A stretch of DNA of 64,000 nt, from positions 1 through 64,000 of the forward strand of contig JBAKBP010007404.1 in the NCBI GenBank assembly GCA_037953745.1, in the 5' to 3' direction. How positions within the stretch are numbered: the stretch's first letter is position 1; each line of letters begins with the position of its first letter. A program made the translations under genes and the position numbers. The stretch is from Lithodes maja (taxonomy: Eukaryota > Arthropoda > Malacostraca > Decapoda > Lithodidae). Below are positions 9,982 to 19,593 of this stretch, piece by piece. Below the pieces are notes generated by a model. It made no database searches. It had not been told where the DNA came from and saw only the letters and a program-made list of their open reading frames with translations.

Positions 9982-10076
9982 CTGGGGTTCACCCGTCCCA
10001 TATGTGACAAGTATATAATGAAGCGGGTCTATCGCCAAGCCCACAGTAGAGAATATACCTCTCTGATGGATCAACC

Positions 10077-10616
10077 ATGTCTTCTTCCATATATACCAAC
10101 GGACAAATTCTGAGACTACTCAAGAACACCGTCCCCCAAAACAGTGAGGGAAGAACATTCCTAGACAGGTTCACTGAAGACTATGATATTGATGTAATTG
10201 AGAACCTCAAACTTGCCATTATGATTGTGGTCTCCCACTACTGGACCCCCTCCGATCTTAACCGAGCCAACCAAATATTTCTGGGGAAGTTTATTGAACA
10301 TAACCTGATAATAGAAAAATTGGATGATAACTTAATATTCCTCAACCCGACGACACCTTCGATGAAGTTATTGATGGATGAAATATGGAACCTGTTTAAC
10401 ATCCATATATCGGATTTTTTTAAAGAGACCCGGGTACTGGATACATTGGCGGAAGGTTATGAAAAGAATCTAGATACATTGGCGAAAGTTTACGAAAAGG
10501 AAGAATCCGAAAGCTCTGGAAGTGAAGAAATATCTTTCGAATCCCTCTCAACTCCCTCCTCCGATTCCCTCTCACCTGCTTCCTCTTGTCTCCTTTCTCC
10601 GTCAGAGTCGGATTGA
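10077..10616 (+). CDS. Hypothetical protein with acidic serine-rich tail, 179 aa
   Basis: An ordered N-terminal part (about 1-130) is followed by an imperfect duplication (LDTLAEGYEKN, then LDTLAKVYEKE) and a Ser/Glu/Pro-rich tail ending SPSESD. Such a tail suggests a phosphorylated nuclear or regulatory protein, but that is inference. A decayed partial copy of this gene lies at 11885-12130, so the locus was duplicated around the 255-aa gene. Family not recognised. Confidence 0.65.
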   Translation: MSSSIYTNGQILRLLKNTVPQNSEGRTFLDRFTEDYDIDVIENLKLAIMIVVSHYWTPSDLNRANQIFLGKFIEHNLIIEKLDDNLIFLNPTTPSMKLLMDEIWNLFNIHISDFFKETRVLDTLAEGYEKNLDTLAKVYEKEESESSGSEEISFESLSTPSSDSLSPASSCLLSPSESD

Positions 10617-10799
10617 GGTGGGCGGAGTTTGTCATAGGGGTGGAGCCACTGATAGATGGGGCGAGTAATATCAGCGGTAACCCCTCGAGTTAGTTAACTA
10701 ATAGTAGTAGCCGTGTTGGTGAGACAAGAGCTCACCTCCATAAAAATTCTTCGCCAAAACCCAACTATTTTTTAAATACTTTCAACCCTTCTAGTTAAG
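10617..10799 (+). promoter_or_regulatory. GC-box-containing leader of the 255-aa gene
   Basis: It contains TGGGCGGAG (about 10619-10627), a second GGGGTGGAGCC and, nearer the gene, ATAAAAATTC (about 10740-10750) about 50 nt before the ATG at 10800. The GC box plus TATA pattern resembles that of the proline/glutamine-rich repeat genes elsewhere in the window (near 24.5, 25.6 and 45.9 kb). Confidence 0.35.
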
Positions 10800-11567
10800 A
10801 TGGTAGGACCGGAACAAGCTAGGGACCTTCCCTGTTCCCTTGTTCGGGTACGTGGTACTGGGTGGGGGGACCGTTCATTAACACCAACTATGGAGGATCT
10901 GGGCCGCGTATCCTCAAGAGCAGCCGCCATATATATCGACCCCATTTTACCAAAGATTATTACCAACCTAATGACAAAACAATGGATGGATCAAACTCAG
11001 GATTCTGACCCTCCAATGAAGAAAACTAAGGTTTCTGCCACCGACACCGCCAGTTTCCCTTCGCCTCCTACCATGGAGGTTAAGCAATGGATGGATCAAA
11101 CTCAGGATTCTGGCCCTCCAATGAAGAAAACTAAGGTTTCTGCCACCGACACCGCCAGTTTCCCTTCACCTCCTACCATGGAGGTTAAACAACCGATGGA
11201 TCAAACTCAGGATTCTATCTCTCTGATGAAGAAAACTAACATTTCTGCCACCGATACCATCCCTTTCCCTATTATACCTCCAACTCCTGGATACCTGATA
11301 AATGAAACATTCAAGGTAATCAGCCTGACACCCCAGCAGGCTCGTAGGTGTGCATCCCAATTATTTTATGTTTGTACTCCTATTGGACTGCTACTCTTTT
11401 CACAAATTAATCCTCAGAGTAACATATCGTATAGGTGGTTTGTTCTCGCACTACAAGGGCGTCTACCACCAATACAAGAGCAGACATCTGAAACGGGACA
11501 ACAAAACACCACCAAGATCTCGGTCATCACTTTGGAACAACAACTACAAGGGAAGAAGACCTCCTAA
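10800..11567 (+). CDS. Repeat-containing protein, 255 aa
   Basis: The N-terminal 60 aa are followed by three tandem 35-aa repeats starting near residues 61, 96 and 131 (core MDQTQDS, PPMKKTKVSATDT, SFPSPP). The PMKKTKV element looks like a nuclear localisation signal, so there may be three copies. A unique C-terminal region with TPQQARRCASQLFYVCTP follows. The first two repeats are nearly identical in DNA, implying recent expansion. Family not recognised; a nuclear protein is plausible. Confidence 0.6.
   Translation: MVGPEQARDLPCSLVRVRGTGWGDRSLTPTMEDLGRVSSRAAAIYIDPILPKIITNLMTKQWMDQTQDSDPPMKKTKVSATDTASFPSPPTMEVKQWMDQTQDSGPPMKKTKVSATDTASFPSPPTMEVKQPMDQTQDSISLMKKTNISATDTIPFPIIPPTPGYLINETFKVISLTPQQARRCASQLFYVCTPIGLLLFSQINPQSNISYRWFVLALQGRLPPIQEQTSETGQQNTTKISVITLEQQLQGKKTS
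10980..11295 (+). repeat. Three tandem 105-bp coding repeats
   Basis: Units begin at about 10980, 11085 and 11190. Units 1 and 2 differ at only a few positions; unit 3 is more diverged. The length is a multiple of three, so the number of units can change without breaking the 255-aa frame. Confidence 0.85.
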
Positions 11568-11739
11568 TTCGCCTACCACCTACTACCTACCACTTACTCA
11601 CACCGCCGTCACATATATAACACTAAAGTGAATTGGTCTTATATAGTGGAGACATAAAACGGGATACATGTCATAGAATTGCATCCCATAATTTTAAATG
11701 GAAGGATGAATCCAATAAGAAGCAATTAATTTTCTGAAC

Positions 11740-11850
11740 AATATTTTCAGTATATATATGGTGTGGTATGATTGTATTCATAATATATTTTATTTAACTA
11801 GAAAACTCGTTTTTTCCTCCTTTGACTCCTCTTTATATATAGACTTTGTT
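11740..11850 (+). repeat. Dispersed intergenic repeat, copy 1
   Basis: AT-rich sequence containing 'atttaactagaaaactcgtt' followed by a 'cctcctttgactcctcttt' block. The same order of blocks recurs near 20.7, 24.6, 31.6, 33.4 and 54.3 kb, in both orientations and always between genes. Confidence 0.6.
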
Positions 11851-11884
11851 TTGTACTCTCCCTAGATGACCTAACATATGGTAG

Positions 11885-12130
11885 GGGGCTTGTGATATGA
11901 ATATTAAATCGAGGACCTCAAACTTACTATTATGATATTGTAGTCTCCCAGAAACAATTGGCTGATAACTTGATACTCCTCAAGCCAGGACATCTTTGAT
12001 GTAGTTAATGGTGGATGAAATTTGGAACAAACTTGATTTTTTTTTAAAGAGACACTGGTACTGGATATATTGGTTCGATGTAGTTATTGGTGGATGAAAT
12101 TTGGAACAAACTTGATTTTTTAAAGAGACG
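11885..12130 (+). pseudogene. Decayed partial copy of the 179-aa gene
   Basis: It matches 10170-10445 block by block: 'gaggacctcaaacttactattatgat', 'ttggctgataacttgatactcctcaa', 'tggatgaaatttggaac' and 'tttaaagagacactggtactggata'. The frame is destroyed, and the last part is itself repeated in tandem (about 11998-12055 and 12077-12130). With 11570-11740 this fills a gap without an intact gene. Confidence 0.7.
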
Positions 12131-12243
12131 TTGCGTAGGGGTTGGAACCTAATACACTATATTACTATTTTGTAGACATATTGTTTTCCTTATAAAACCC
12201 CGAATGTAGATTATTTTTTTTTCATTATTTATACAATTAGACC

Positions 12244-13152
12244 ATGGCTGATTGTAATACTAGTTTACTCATTTTACCTAAACTTTTTTCATTAGAAAAT
12301 AAAATATTAAACATTCTCGATAACCACCAACAGAAAATAAATGACTACATGACTCTTGAAGAGTCCCATCTTTTCAAGGCTATGACATTCTATCATAAAA
12401 TAAAAAACATGGACGATAAAAGAATTACATTTCTTAACCTTTATTTTTTTAATCGAGCCCTTTTCAGAGGACTAGAATGTCAATTATATTTAACGTATTT
12501 TTTTGAAATATGTTTCTTTGAATTGTCAATGTTGGATATATTGGGACAGCATAATAATAATAATGATGATGATGCTAAGTGTAATGACATTAAACAACGA
12601 ATAGCGCTCAAGTTTATTTTGGTGTCACATTTAGTTACAAATTGTAAATCAATCGAGTTCACCATTCACCAACAAAATCTCTTCATAAAACAATATGATA
12701 CCATTTTGGATAAATCTGGATATAAATCTGAACTAGATGTATTATACAAGACCCAAATCCAATCACACTATGATAATAATGATGATCAAAATCCAATTTT
12801 TTCGCTCAATAACTCTACCAATTATGCTATCATCAACTCGGACCATTTTAAGCTTTCCACTCACAAGTTTGATTTCTCTTGGGATTCGCCAGAATTAAAT
12901 GTTAATAATATACTAACCCGATATGAAGATGTAAATGGGGGGCAATTAGACTGTCCACTAAGCGAACACCACAAGATAATGGAAGGCTATGCTCAGTCCC
13001 TGGAATGGATTAAAGACCTAGTCGGAAGTCAAAATACTATAAATGAGCCAAATAATGAAGTTAAGGACATTGATAAATTAAATTTACATTTAAATTTACT
13101 ATGTTATGTATCATCTGATTTGTTAATGTTAGATGTCATAAAACACATATAA
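12244..13152 (+). CDS. Hypothetical protein, 302 aa
   Basis: Complete ORF from MADCNTSLLILPKLF. It looks largely helical, with an Asn/Asp run (HNNNNDDDAKC, about residues 102-112) encoded by a small AAT/GAT repeat. No signal peptide or known motif. It ends 2 nt before the ATG of the 520-aa gene on the same strand, so the two are probably co-transcribed or related in function. Confidence 0.7.
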   Translation: MADCNTSLLILPKLFSLENKILNILDNHQQKINDYMTLEESHLFKAMTFYHKIKNMDDKRITFLNLYFFNRALFRGLECQLYLTYFFEICFFELSMLDILGQHNNNNDDDAKCNDIKQRIALKFILVSHLVTNCKSIEFTIHQQNLFIKQYDTILDKSGYKSELDVLYKTQIQSHYDNNDDQNPIFSLNNSTNYAIINSDHFKLSTHKFDFSWDSPELNVNNILTRYEDVNGGQLDCPLSEHHKIMEGYAQSLEWIKDLVGSQNTINEPNNEVKDIDKLNLHLNLLCYVSSDLLMLDVIKHI

Positions 13153-13154
13153 CG

Positions 13155-14717
13155 ATGTCAGATTTAATAGACATGACCCTTTTCCGTTTTTCAACTATAT
13201 ACAATATGTTAAGTAAATGTATAACAATTATACATAAAAGTAATTGTAGTGATATTATTAAGATACATTTTAAAAATTATATCCTTGAACAATTGAATGT
13301 TTATACCTTTAAAATTCATGGTATTTATCATTACAAACACGCGACAACTAACACCACCAATACTAATACCGCTAAACCCATCAGGATACGGAACAGTAAA
13401 AAATTAACGGCCTCCGAGGTAAATTCCATAAAGTCTTGTCGATGCGAAGATGGAGAGTCGCATTCAGATTTGGGCGAAGATAATATTATGTCTATAGAGG
13501 CTCTTTACGCAAGAAAAACCCAAGAGTTAGGATGTTTGACTTTTGGTAATAGATTAGAATCTGATGTTTGTGAGCTTTACAATCCATTAACGGATCCCAC
13601 TTCGTTAATGGGGGATGACGTGTCTAAAAATACAGAGGTAGGACAGAAAAATATAATCTACATAACACCAACCCTCTATGCGGAGGTACCCCATTCCCTA
13701 AGACATTTAATACAGAAAAATAAGTCTCACATGTTTATCGTGTTAAAAATAGGCATACTCATATTTAGACTATTTAATTTAGAAGATGAATTTCTAAAAA
13801 GCGTGGAAACATTATTACTAACCAAATATGATACTAATAAACTTGAAAAAAATCACATTAATGATTTATATAGTGTGTTGAGTGAAACAGATATATCAAA
13901 TCATATATTCATATATTTAAATAAGCTATTCGGAGTTGACACTATACAATGTATTCGTCACGCGCAATATACAACCTCCACGGGTAAGAATGTTAAATAC
14001 ATTGCTTTAGGAAACGGAATTACATTTCAAAAGCTGGTTTACATTATGCATTTTCTGCTTAGGGAAACTCAAAATATTATAGAAAACGCCTACCATTTTC
14101 AATTGAGTTCTGAAAACCATAAACGTTTGTTTCGTGTGGTATATAAAAACTCTATGGGAGGTGGGGTGGAGGATACAAGTCAATATGTTACCAATCAATG
14201 TCATTGTTTCTGTCATCTCGTCAAAAAAATAGTAAAAAGAAAATATAATAATATAGTAAATAGTTCTATATTAAAAAAACAAAATAACATGTTTTATAGA
14301 ATGCCCATGTTGCTTTTCACTCATGGGAATGGTAGATATAGTCGGAATAATTTTACCACCCATTTCGTACCATCAATGTCCACTCTACAAACAATATACC
14401 CTAATGAAGATCCACAAATTTTAACCCAGCATTTCGTGTACTTATCCTCACTAAAATGTCAAATGGGTCACAATAATAGATATTTCTTAACCCCCAATAA
14501 ACCTCACAAAATATTCCCAGCAAAAAGAAGGGTGGTTAGAGGATCGGTCAAGAAAAAATATATGAAGTGGCAAGTTAATTCTAGTATTATATTGAGATGT
14601 AAAATTTTACAATACTCACATATAACACCAACAAATATACCATTAAACGAAATGGAACAAAGGGAATGCTCTTTTCCACTCTTTAATTTACATATACCGA
14701 TAATTTCGGCAATCTAA
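13155..14717 (+). CDS. Hypothetical protein, 520 aa
   Basis: Complete ORF starting MSDLIDMTLFRFST, two bases after the previous stop. Visible features are a Thr/Asn-rich stretch near residues 55-75, a CRCEDGE motif near 95, and CHCFCHLVKK near 350, which could bind a metal. The C-terminal part is basic (RRVVRGSVKKKYMKW). I recognise no family. Its length and intact frame suggest a real, conserved viral gene. Confidence 0.7.
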   Translation: MSDLIDMTLFRFSTIYNMLSKCITIIHKSNCSDIIKIHFKNYILEQLNVYTFKIHGIYHYKHATTNTTNTNTAKPIRIRNSKKLTASEVNSIKSCRCEDGESHSDLGEDNIMSIEALYARKTQELGCLTFGNRLESDVCELYNPLTDPTSLMGDDVSKNTEVGQKNIIYITPTLYAEVPHSLRHLIQKNKSHMFIVLKIGILIFRLFNLEDEFLKSVETLLLTKYDTNKLEKNHINDLYSVLSETDISNHIFIYLNKLFGVDTIQCIRHAQYTTSTGKNVKYIALGNGITFQKLVYIMHFLLRETQNIIENAYHFQLSSENHKRLFRVVYKNSMGGGVEDTSQYVTNQCHCFCHLVKKIVKRKYNNIVNSSILKKQNNMFYRMPMLLFTHGNGRYSRNNFTTHFVPSMSTLQTIYPNEDPQILTQHFVYLSSLKCQMGHNNRYFLTPNKPHKIFPAKRRVVRGSVKKKYMKWQVNSSIILRCKILQYSHITPTNIPLNEMEQRECSFPLFNLHIPIISAI

Positions 14718-14749
14718 CCAAACCTTTATAAGTACCAATATGTGGTACT

Positions 14750-14808
14750 TAAAACCAGAAAACTAGTTTCTCATTTTATTTCAACGACCGGTAAAAACCA
14801 TTTGTCCG
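14750..14808 (+). repeat. Dispersed intergenic repeat (short copy)
   Basis: 'ttaaaaccagaaaactagtt' matches the core of the dispersed repeat near 33.4 kb (AACCAGAAAACTAGTT). It sits between the convergent 520-aa and mucin-like genes. The recurring motif 'cgttaaagggttaac' follows at 14808-14821, at the very end of the mucin-like gene. Confidence 0.5.
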
Positions 14809-15882
14809 TTAAAGGGTTAACATGTTAAATTTCCTACTACGTCTATGTCGACGCTTGACTCTGGTGGTGGGGGGGGTGATATCGTCTCCGGTGATGGAAC
14901 TGACGGCGGCGCTGGTATTGGTGGCAATATTATCATCCTCAGAATCGTAAGAGATGGTGGTGTAGGCGTTGCCACTAATATCCTCAAAACCAACTCCGGC
15001 GCTGGTATTGACGTCCGCGCTGGTATTGGTGGCAATATTATCATCCTCAGAATCGTGAGAGATGGTGGTGTCGGCGTTGCCACTAACATCCTCAGAATCG
15101 TCTCCGGTGCTGGTATTGACGTTAACAAAGGAATTTATATTGGTGGTGGGTTCCGGGATGATATCGTCTCCGGTGATGGTACTGACGGCGGCGCTGGTAC
15201 TGACGGCAATATTATTATCCTCAGAATCGTGAGAGATGGTGGTGTCGGCGTTGCCACTAATATCCTCAAAACCAACTCCGGCGCTGGTATTGACGTCGGC
15301 GTTGGTAGATTTGGTGGTGGGACTCGTCATTATTTTCGGAGTGTTAGAATTTAACCAATTAATAAAGGAATTTTTATTGGTGGTAGATTTCGGGATGTTG
15401 CTGTCGGTGGTAGAAATATCCTCCGTGGCAATATCATCCCCAGAATTGTCTCCGGTGGTGGTGTCGGCGTTAACATTGTCTCCAGTGGCGTTGGTGGTAG
15501 AATATTGGGTGTTTGGAGTGGACCAGAGACTTATATTGGTGTTGAGAATTGTTTCCTCCTGCTGAATGGTGGTGGTGTTGGTGGGAGAAATCCAATTAGG
15601 AAACGTAGTATCAATGGCGGGTGTATCTGTCGCTTCGTTATCTTTAGTTTCATTTAATATTGGTGTCATATGAGACTCGGAAGCGTCAATGGTCTTATTC
15701 TTGGTTTCGGGCACATTATTATTATCTTTATACGATAAAACAACTAACCAACATATGCCTGTTATAAACAAAACTGAAATGGTAATAATTATTACCCATG
15801 CCATGTGATTATCATCTTCGGAAGCATGATTGATGACCGAGTCATCATATATGAAATCCATTTTGTTATTATATCTACCCAT
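14809..15882 (-). CDS. Mucin-like Thr/Ser-rich membrane protein
   Basis: About 357 aa from the ATG at 15882 (MGRYNNKMDF) or 350 aa from 15861 (MDFIYDD). A short N-terminal segment is followed by one membrane span (MAWVIIITISVLFITGICW), then a long Thr/Ser/Asp/Asn-rich region with imperfect repeats (cores ISGNADTTISHDSEDDN and TSAAVSTITGDDI). The end is very basic (RVKRRHRRSRKF). Such a composition suggests dense O-glycosylation on an envelope or cell-surface protein, which is inference. A Gly-rich open frame on the opposite strand is only a shadow of the repeats. It starts back to back with the TBP-like gene. Confidence 0.65.
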   Translation of the reverse strand: MGRYNNKMDFIYDDSVINHASEDDNHMAWVIIITISVLFITGICWLVVLSYKDNNNVPETKNKTIDASESHMTPILNETKDNEATDTPAIDTTFPNWISPTNTTTIQQEETILNTNISLWSTPNTQYSTTNATGDNVNADTTTGDNSGDDIATEDISTTDSNIPKSTTNKNSFINWLNSNTPKIMTSPTTKSTNADVNTSAGVGFEDISGNADTTISHDSEDNNIAVSTSAAVSTITGDDIIPEPTTNINSFVNVNTSTGDDSEDVSGNADTTISHDSEDDNIATNTSADVNTSAGVGFEDISGNAYTTISYDSEDDNIATNTSAAVSSITGDDITPPTTRVKRRHRRSRKFNMLTL

Positions 15883-15906
15883 GAACAAATATTTATGATG
15901 GAGGTT

Positions 15907-17280
15907 ATGGGAAGGGTAATATATATATATATATATATTATATATACAAAAATTATCCACTCCAAAAAAATTGATTCCCTATTAAGAAATATAAATAATA
16001 TAACAACGTCAATAGTTAATGTATGTATTCAATTAAGGATTGAGGTCGAACATGACCCAAAATTTATAGTACATAATGTTTTCAAAATAAAAAATGTAGG
16101 GAAGGTATTGTCTCATAGAGATATTAAAATGTTGTCCAGAGCCCATAAAATAAGTACAGATAAAATTAACGAGGTAATGATAGCGGCCCGGGGTCTGTCA
16201 AAGAAAGTGTATTTTCCCTATATTGATAGAGATCTTTACCACGAAAATGCACAGGGATATTTCCAGTCACAGTTTATAGCCATAAGACAGTCCACATACC
16301 ATCCCAAGAATACATGTCTCATCTTCACAAATGGTATTGTAATGTGTGTGGGTATAAAGGGGGATATTAAAACCTCTATTGAAAACAACATACAAAAAAT
16401 CTCTAATGTGATACAAGCGCCTATTTTTATTAACGAGAGTTGTATCGTCAATATTGTCGTTAGTTTCAGATTACCCTTCCACTTGGATTTTTTGAAACTC
16501 AAATATTTTTTAGATTCTCACGGAATCACCTACAACAACAATAATAATACATTTTCGTTTTTTTTTATCAAGATATTGATACCCATTAAACCCCTATCGG
16601 GCCAAACGCTGTATGAGTTTTACGAGCGAATGTTACCCGTGACCCATGATAATTATCGAGTGATAACCCTATTGCTTTTCGAAAATGGAGTTTGCTCTCT
16701 CCTCGGTAATCAAAGTGTACAAGATTGGCAGATTCAACCCAACGTATTAATGGGCCTTTTTATAAATTTCAGTCATGGTAGGCAAGCCATATCCGAGGGT
16801 GAGATAGAACATGTAGTATCCTATTTCGACTTTAAACCACTTGAATGGTATTGTAAAATATTTTTTTTTATAAAAAATCATACATTGAGAATGAATATTC
16901 CCTCTCAATTCTGCAATACCGAGTTTGAACAATCGATCCTATTTTTGAGAAGACACAATTATCCCGACTCATTCATTGATAATGACAATCCTAGTAATTA
17001 TTCTAGTACAAATTTAATTAAAGATGGTTCAATGAAAATAATAAATCACGATAAAGGGAATAAGATAGTGATGGTTTCGCATGATTTTGTGAAACGCATG
17101 GGGGCCAACAATCCTGGAAACCCCGAGCGCCATTGTGGATCATACCGGGCTAGATATAAGGAGATTAATGATAGGCGAGAGTTTTCTCAACGAAACCTAA
17201 TTAAAAGACTTTGTACTTTAATAAATGGAAAAAATAATATAGCAACCGTAAATAAATATTGTTGCAATTGTAACCTTTAG
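15907..17280 (+). CDS. TATA-binding-protein-like protein
   Basis: About 457 aa from the ATG at 15907 (15895 and 15898 are alternatives). No later in-frame ATG precedes the conserved part. PKNTCLIFTNGIVMCVGIKG followed by NNIQKI resembles the TBP repeat signature (LIF-x-SG-x-MVCTG-x-KS). A second related block (ITLLLFENGVCSLLGNQS) lies about 155 residues later, as expected for two saddle repeats. The protein is longer than cellular TBP (about 180-residue core). TBP-like proteins have been annotated in nimaviruses. It would direct transcription from viral TATA promoters, which are common in this window. The C-terminus is Cys-rich (NKYCCNCNL). Confidence 0.55.
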   Translation: MGRVIYIYIYIIYTKIIHSKKIDSLLRNINNITTSIVNVCIQLRIEVEHDPKFIVHNVFKIKNVGKVLSHRDIKMLSRAHKISTDKINEVMIAARGLSKKVYFPYIDRDLYHENAQGYFQSQFIAIRQSTYHPKNTCLIFTNGIVMCVGIKGDIKTSIENNIQKISNVIQAPIFINESCIVNIVVSFRLPFHLDFLKLKYFLDSHGITYNNNNNTFSFFFIKILIPIKPLSGQTLYEFYERMLPVTHDNYRVITLLLFENGVCSLLGNQSVQDWQIQPNVLMGLFINFSHGRQAISEGEIEHVVSYFDFKPLEWYCKIFFFIKNHTLRMNIPSQFCNTEFEQSILFLRRHNYPDSFIDNDNPSNYSSTNLIKDGSMKIINHDKGNKIVMVSHDFVKRMGANNPGNPERHCGSYRARYKEINDRREFSQRNLIKRLCTLINGKNNIATVNKYCCNCNL

Positions 17281-17340
17281 CGCGTTCTCTGTCTAGCAGG
17301 GCTCTTCTTCGCTATCTTCGGGACTTCCTTTTAGTTCTCC

Positions 17341-17607
17341 TCACATTTGTATATTAAAATTGGGGGTTGGTAAATCATGGGCTGGTGGTGGTTTAGATAT
17401 GGTTGGCATGGCCAAATTAAACTTCGATTTGCCGCCACACTTGGATAAATATAATTCCTTCATGAGGATTGGCTTCAATATAAACTCCACTTCATTTCGC
17501 CTATTTACTTTTTTTGAATTATTCATAAATTCAACAACCGCATTGGCAGCTTGCTTTACAGATTCCATTACATTGTATCGCTGTTGTTCTTGGCATTGGG
17601 TAGACAT
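17341..17607 (-). CDS. Hypothetical protein, 88 aa
   Basis: Small complete ORF starting MSTQCQEQQRYNVMESVKQ, ending in a proline-rich tail (ISKPPPAHDLPTPNF). It has a helical N-terminal half and no membrane segment. It lies between the TBP-like gene and the broken 17.7-19.5 kb gene. Not recognised. Confidence 0.5.
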   Translation of the reverse strand: MSTQCQEQQRYNVMESVKQAANAVVEFMNNSKKVNRRNEVEFILKPILMKELYLSKCGGKSKFNLAMPTISKPPPAHDLPTPNFNIQM

Positions 17608-17709
17608 AATGACCTTTTAAGAACGCTGACTGGAACCTGCTATTTATATGTTTTTCTCTTCCTGTTAATAAATCCCCATTTCACCCAAAAATATATATTT
17701 TTTTTCTAT

Positions 17710-19461
17710 TTACAGTATTATATTGTTTTGTATATTATAACACTTTCTATTTAACATATGTGATACCATTAATGATGGCCCGGGGTCCAGCTCCATTTCG
17801 GCCAATGAAGTTAAATCCTCAATAATTTCCGAGATATTTTGTGTTTCTTCCAGATTTTTAATAGCCATTCGTATATTTTTATTCAAGTCTTTATTGTTAT
17901 TTATCTTTGTGGTATCCTGTGATAATATAGATGGAGCTTCTTTTAATATTTCCTTAATTAATGCCACCATAGTAATCAATATTCCCAAGTAATAAAATTT
18001 TTGGGAACGTATAGTATCGTATTCCATATCAGAAGATAGTATAGTTTCAAATATTAAGAGGTCGAGGTGAGACATGTTCAACCGATCATTCTTAGTCAAT
18101 AGGGCAAATAAAGTATAATAGGGTCCATTTATAATGGCATCCTGATTTTCCGATTCATTTTTTCCAACTACATTTTTGGATATGGCATTTAGTGAGATAT
18201 GCGGTCGTTCCCAGAATTGATGATATGGACAGTCATTCTTGTCAAATTTTGGTTTACGTAGCACATCTGTGATAATATAACTGGCCAATAAACCTAGATA
18301 ATGATCGTCAATACATTTATCATTATTTTCGTCACGGACAAAAAAGTTTCCGTAACACAATTCTTTCCAGATTGATTCACAGACATGCATTCTGTTAACA
18401 TACACAACCCCTTTACTGCGTAGGGTCTTACTATACTGAGTAGTTTTATACACACGTTTTCCTTCGTTAATCCATCCGTATTGGAAATAGTATTTCTTAG
18501 CGGCCGAATTTAGGCCTTTCATATCTATTTGTGTGGGAATGTTCGGGTATATAGTTTGCATGTATTTTAATACACACTGACGTTTATCCTCGGTGGACAA
18601 GTTAGTCTGTAGAGCAATTTTTTCGAGATTAATAAAAATATTGGAAAGATTATGAAAGAAAGATTGGTACCCCAATGTTGAAATAAAAGTTGAAAAATTA
18701 CTATCATTGTCTCCCTTTATAAAATCCCACAGTTTATTTTGTATCAAATTAAACAGGAGGGACGTTGATGTTCCCACCATGGTCCGATCTCTAACGAATA
18801 TATGTTGATAACCACACAGGGCTATAAAACCACAAATATACATGAGCAGACTCTGAGTCGGGGCCGTTTCTAAATTCATACGGAGAAAAGCCTCTTTCAA
18901 ATTAACCGTTACCATATTCCCGGTGCACCCGTGGGTCAAACAGGATTCGTAATATTTGGGTTGGGTGTGGTTCACAAATTGAGAAATAAAATGTAGTATA
19001 TATTCCGGCGCGATACCCCCTTGTAAAAATGTATAATACTTTCAGCAGCTACAGTTTTTGAAGGCGGGTGCCGCACCGACACTAGCACTATCCACACATG
19101 TGCCCTCGCACACAAAGAACGGGACCTGTTCCGCAACATGAAAATATGGAACACTAAAAATTTTAAACATTAAATTTAGCAATTCATCATTATCAATGTC
19201 ATTTTTATTATTGTTGGTCATGGTTGATATCAGGGTGGCGATATTATCCATCTTCATTTTTTTAGAGCGGGGTTGTTCGTCGCCATTATTATGACCCCTG
19301 AATAGAATGGACAATAGGGATTGTTCGATTCTTCCCCGTTCAATGAAACCCTTTAGGACAGTGGCAATTTCTTGTAATTCTTGATGGTTAAACCTATCGA
19401 CATTATTAATAGAGACTATATGAATATCACCCAGTGAAAAGGTACTCGGATAGGTGGACAT
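17710..19461 (-). pseudogene. Hypothetical gene of about 580 codons with one in-frame TGA
   Basis: Two open segments share one frame: 19461-19045 (139 aa, ATG at 19461, starts MSTYPSTFSLGD) and 19041-17710 (about 443 codons). They are separated only by TGA at 19042-19044. The second segment has no ATG for about 42 codons, yet reads as good coding sequence from the stop onward, so I treat them as one gene. Visible features: a KKMKMDN basic patch in part one and Cys-rich CLTHGCTGN in part two. No recognised domain. Alternatives are two separate genes or readthrough of TGA. Confidence 0.55.
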
Positions 19462-19499
19462 TCTCTACCCGAAACATACTACATACATAATGTTTTTAT

Positions 19500-19545
19500 T
19501 ATCCCATTAGCGGGCAAATATTATTTTAACCCTTTAACGAGCAAA
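19500..19545. repeat. Intergenic motif with GCGGGCAAAT and AACCCTTTAACGAGC
   Basis: It reads 'attagcgggcaaat', a short spacer, then 'aaccctttaacgagc'; the two halves are related in inverted order. The same elements occur between genes near 14.81, 23.27, 29.70, 33.56 and 54.26 kb. Function unknown. Confidence 0.5.
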
Positions 19546-19593
19546 AAGTTATGTATACAATTTGTACACTTGCTGTTTTGAACAAAATACTTT

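Noticed and set aside
14845..15354. Glycine-rich ORF on the plus strand opposite the mucin-like gene
   Set aside because: It is the reverse complement of Thr/Ser/Asp repeats. The minus-strand frame has a membrane span and sensible start; the plus frame does not.
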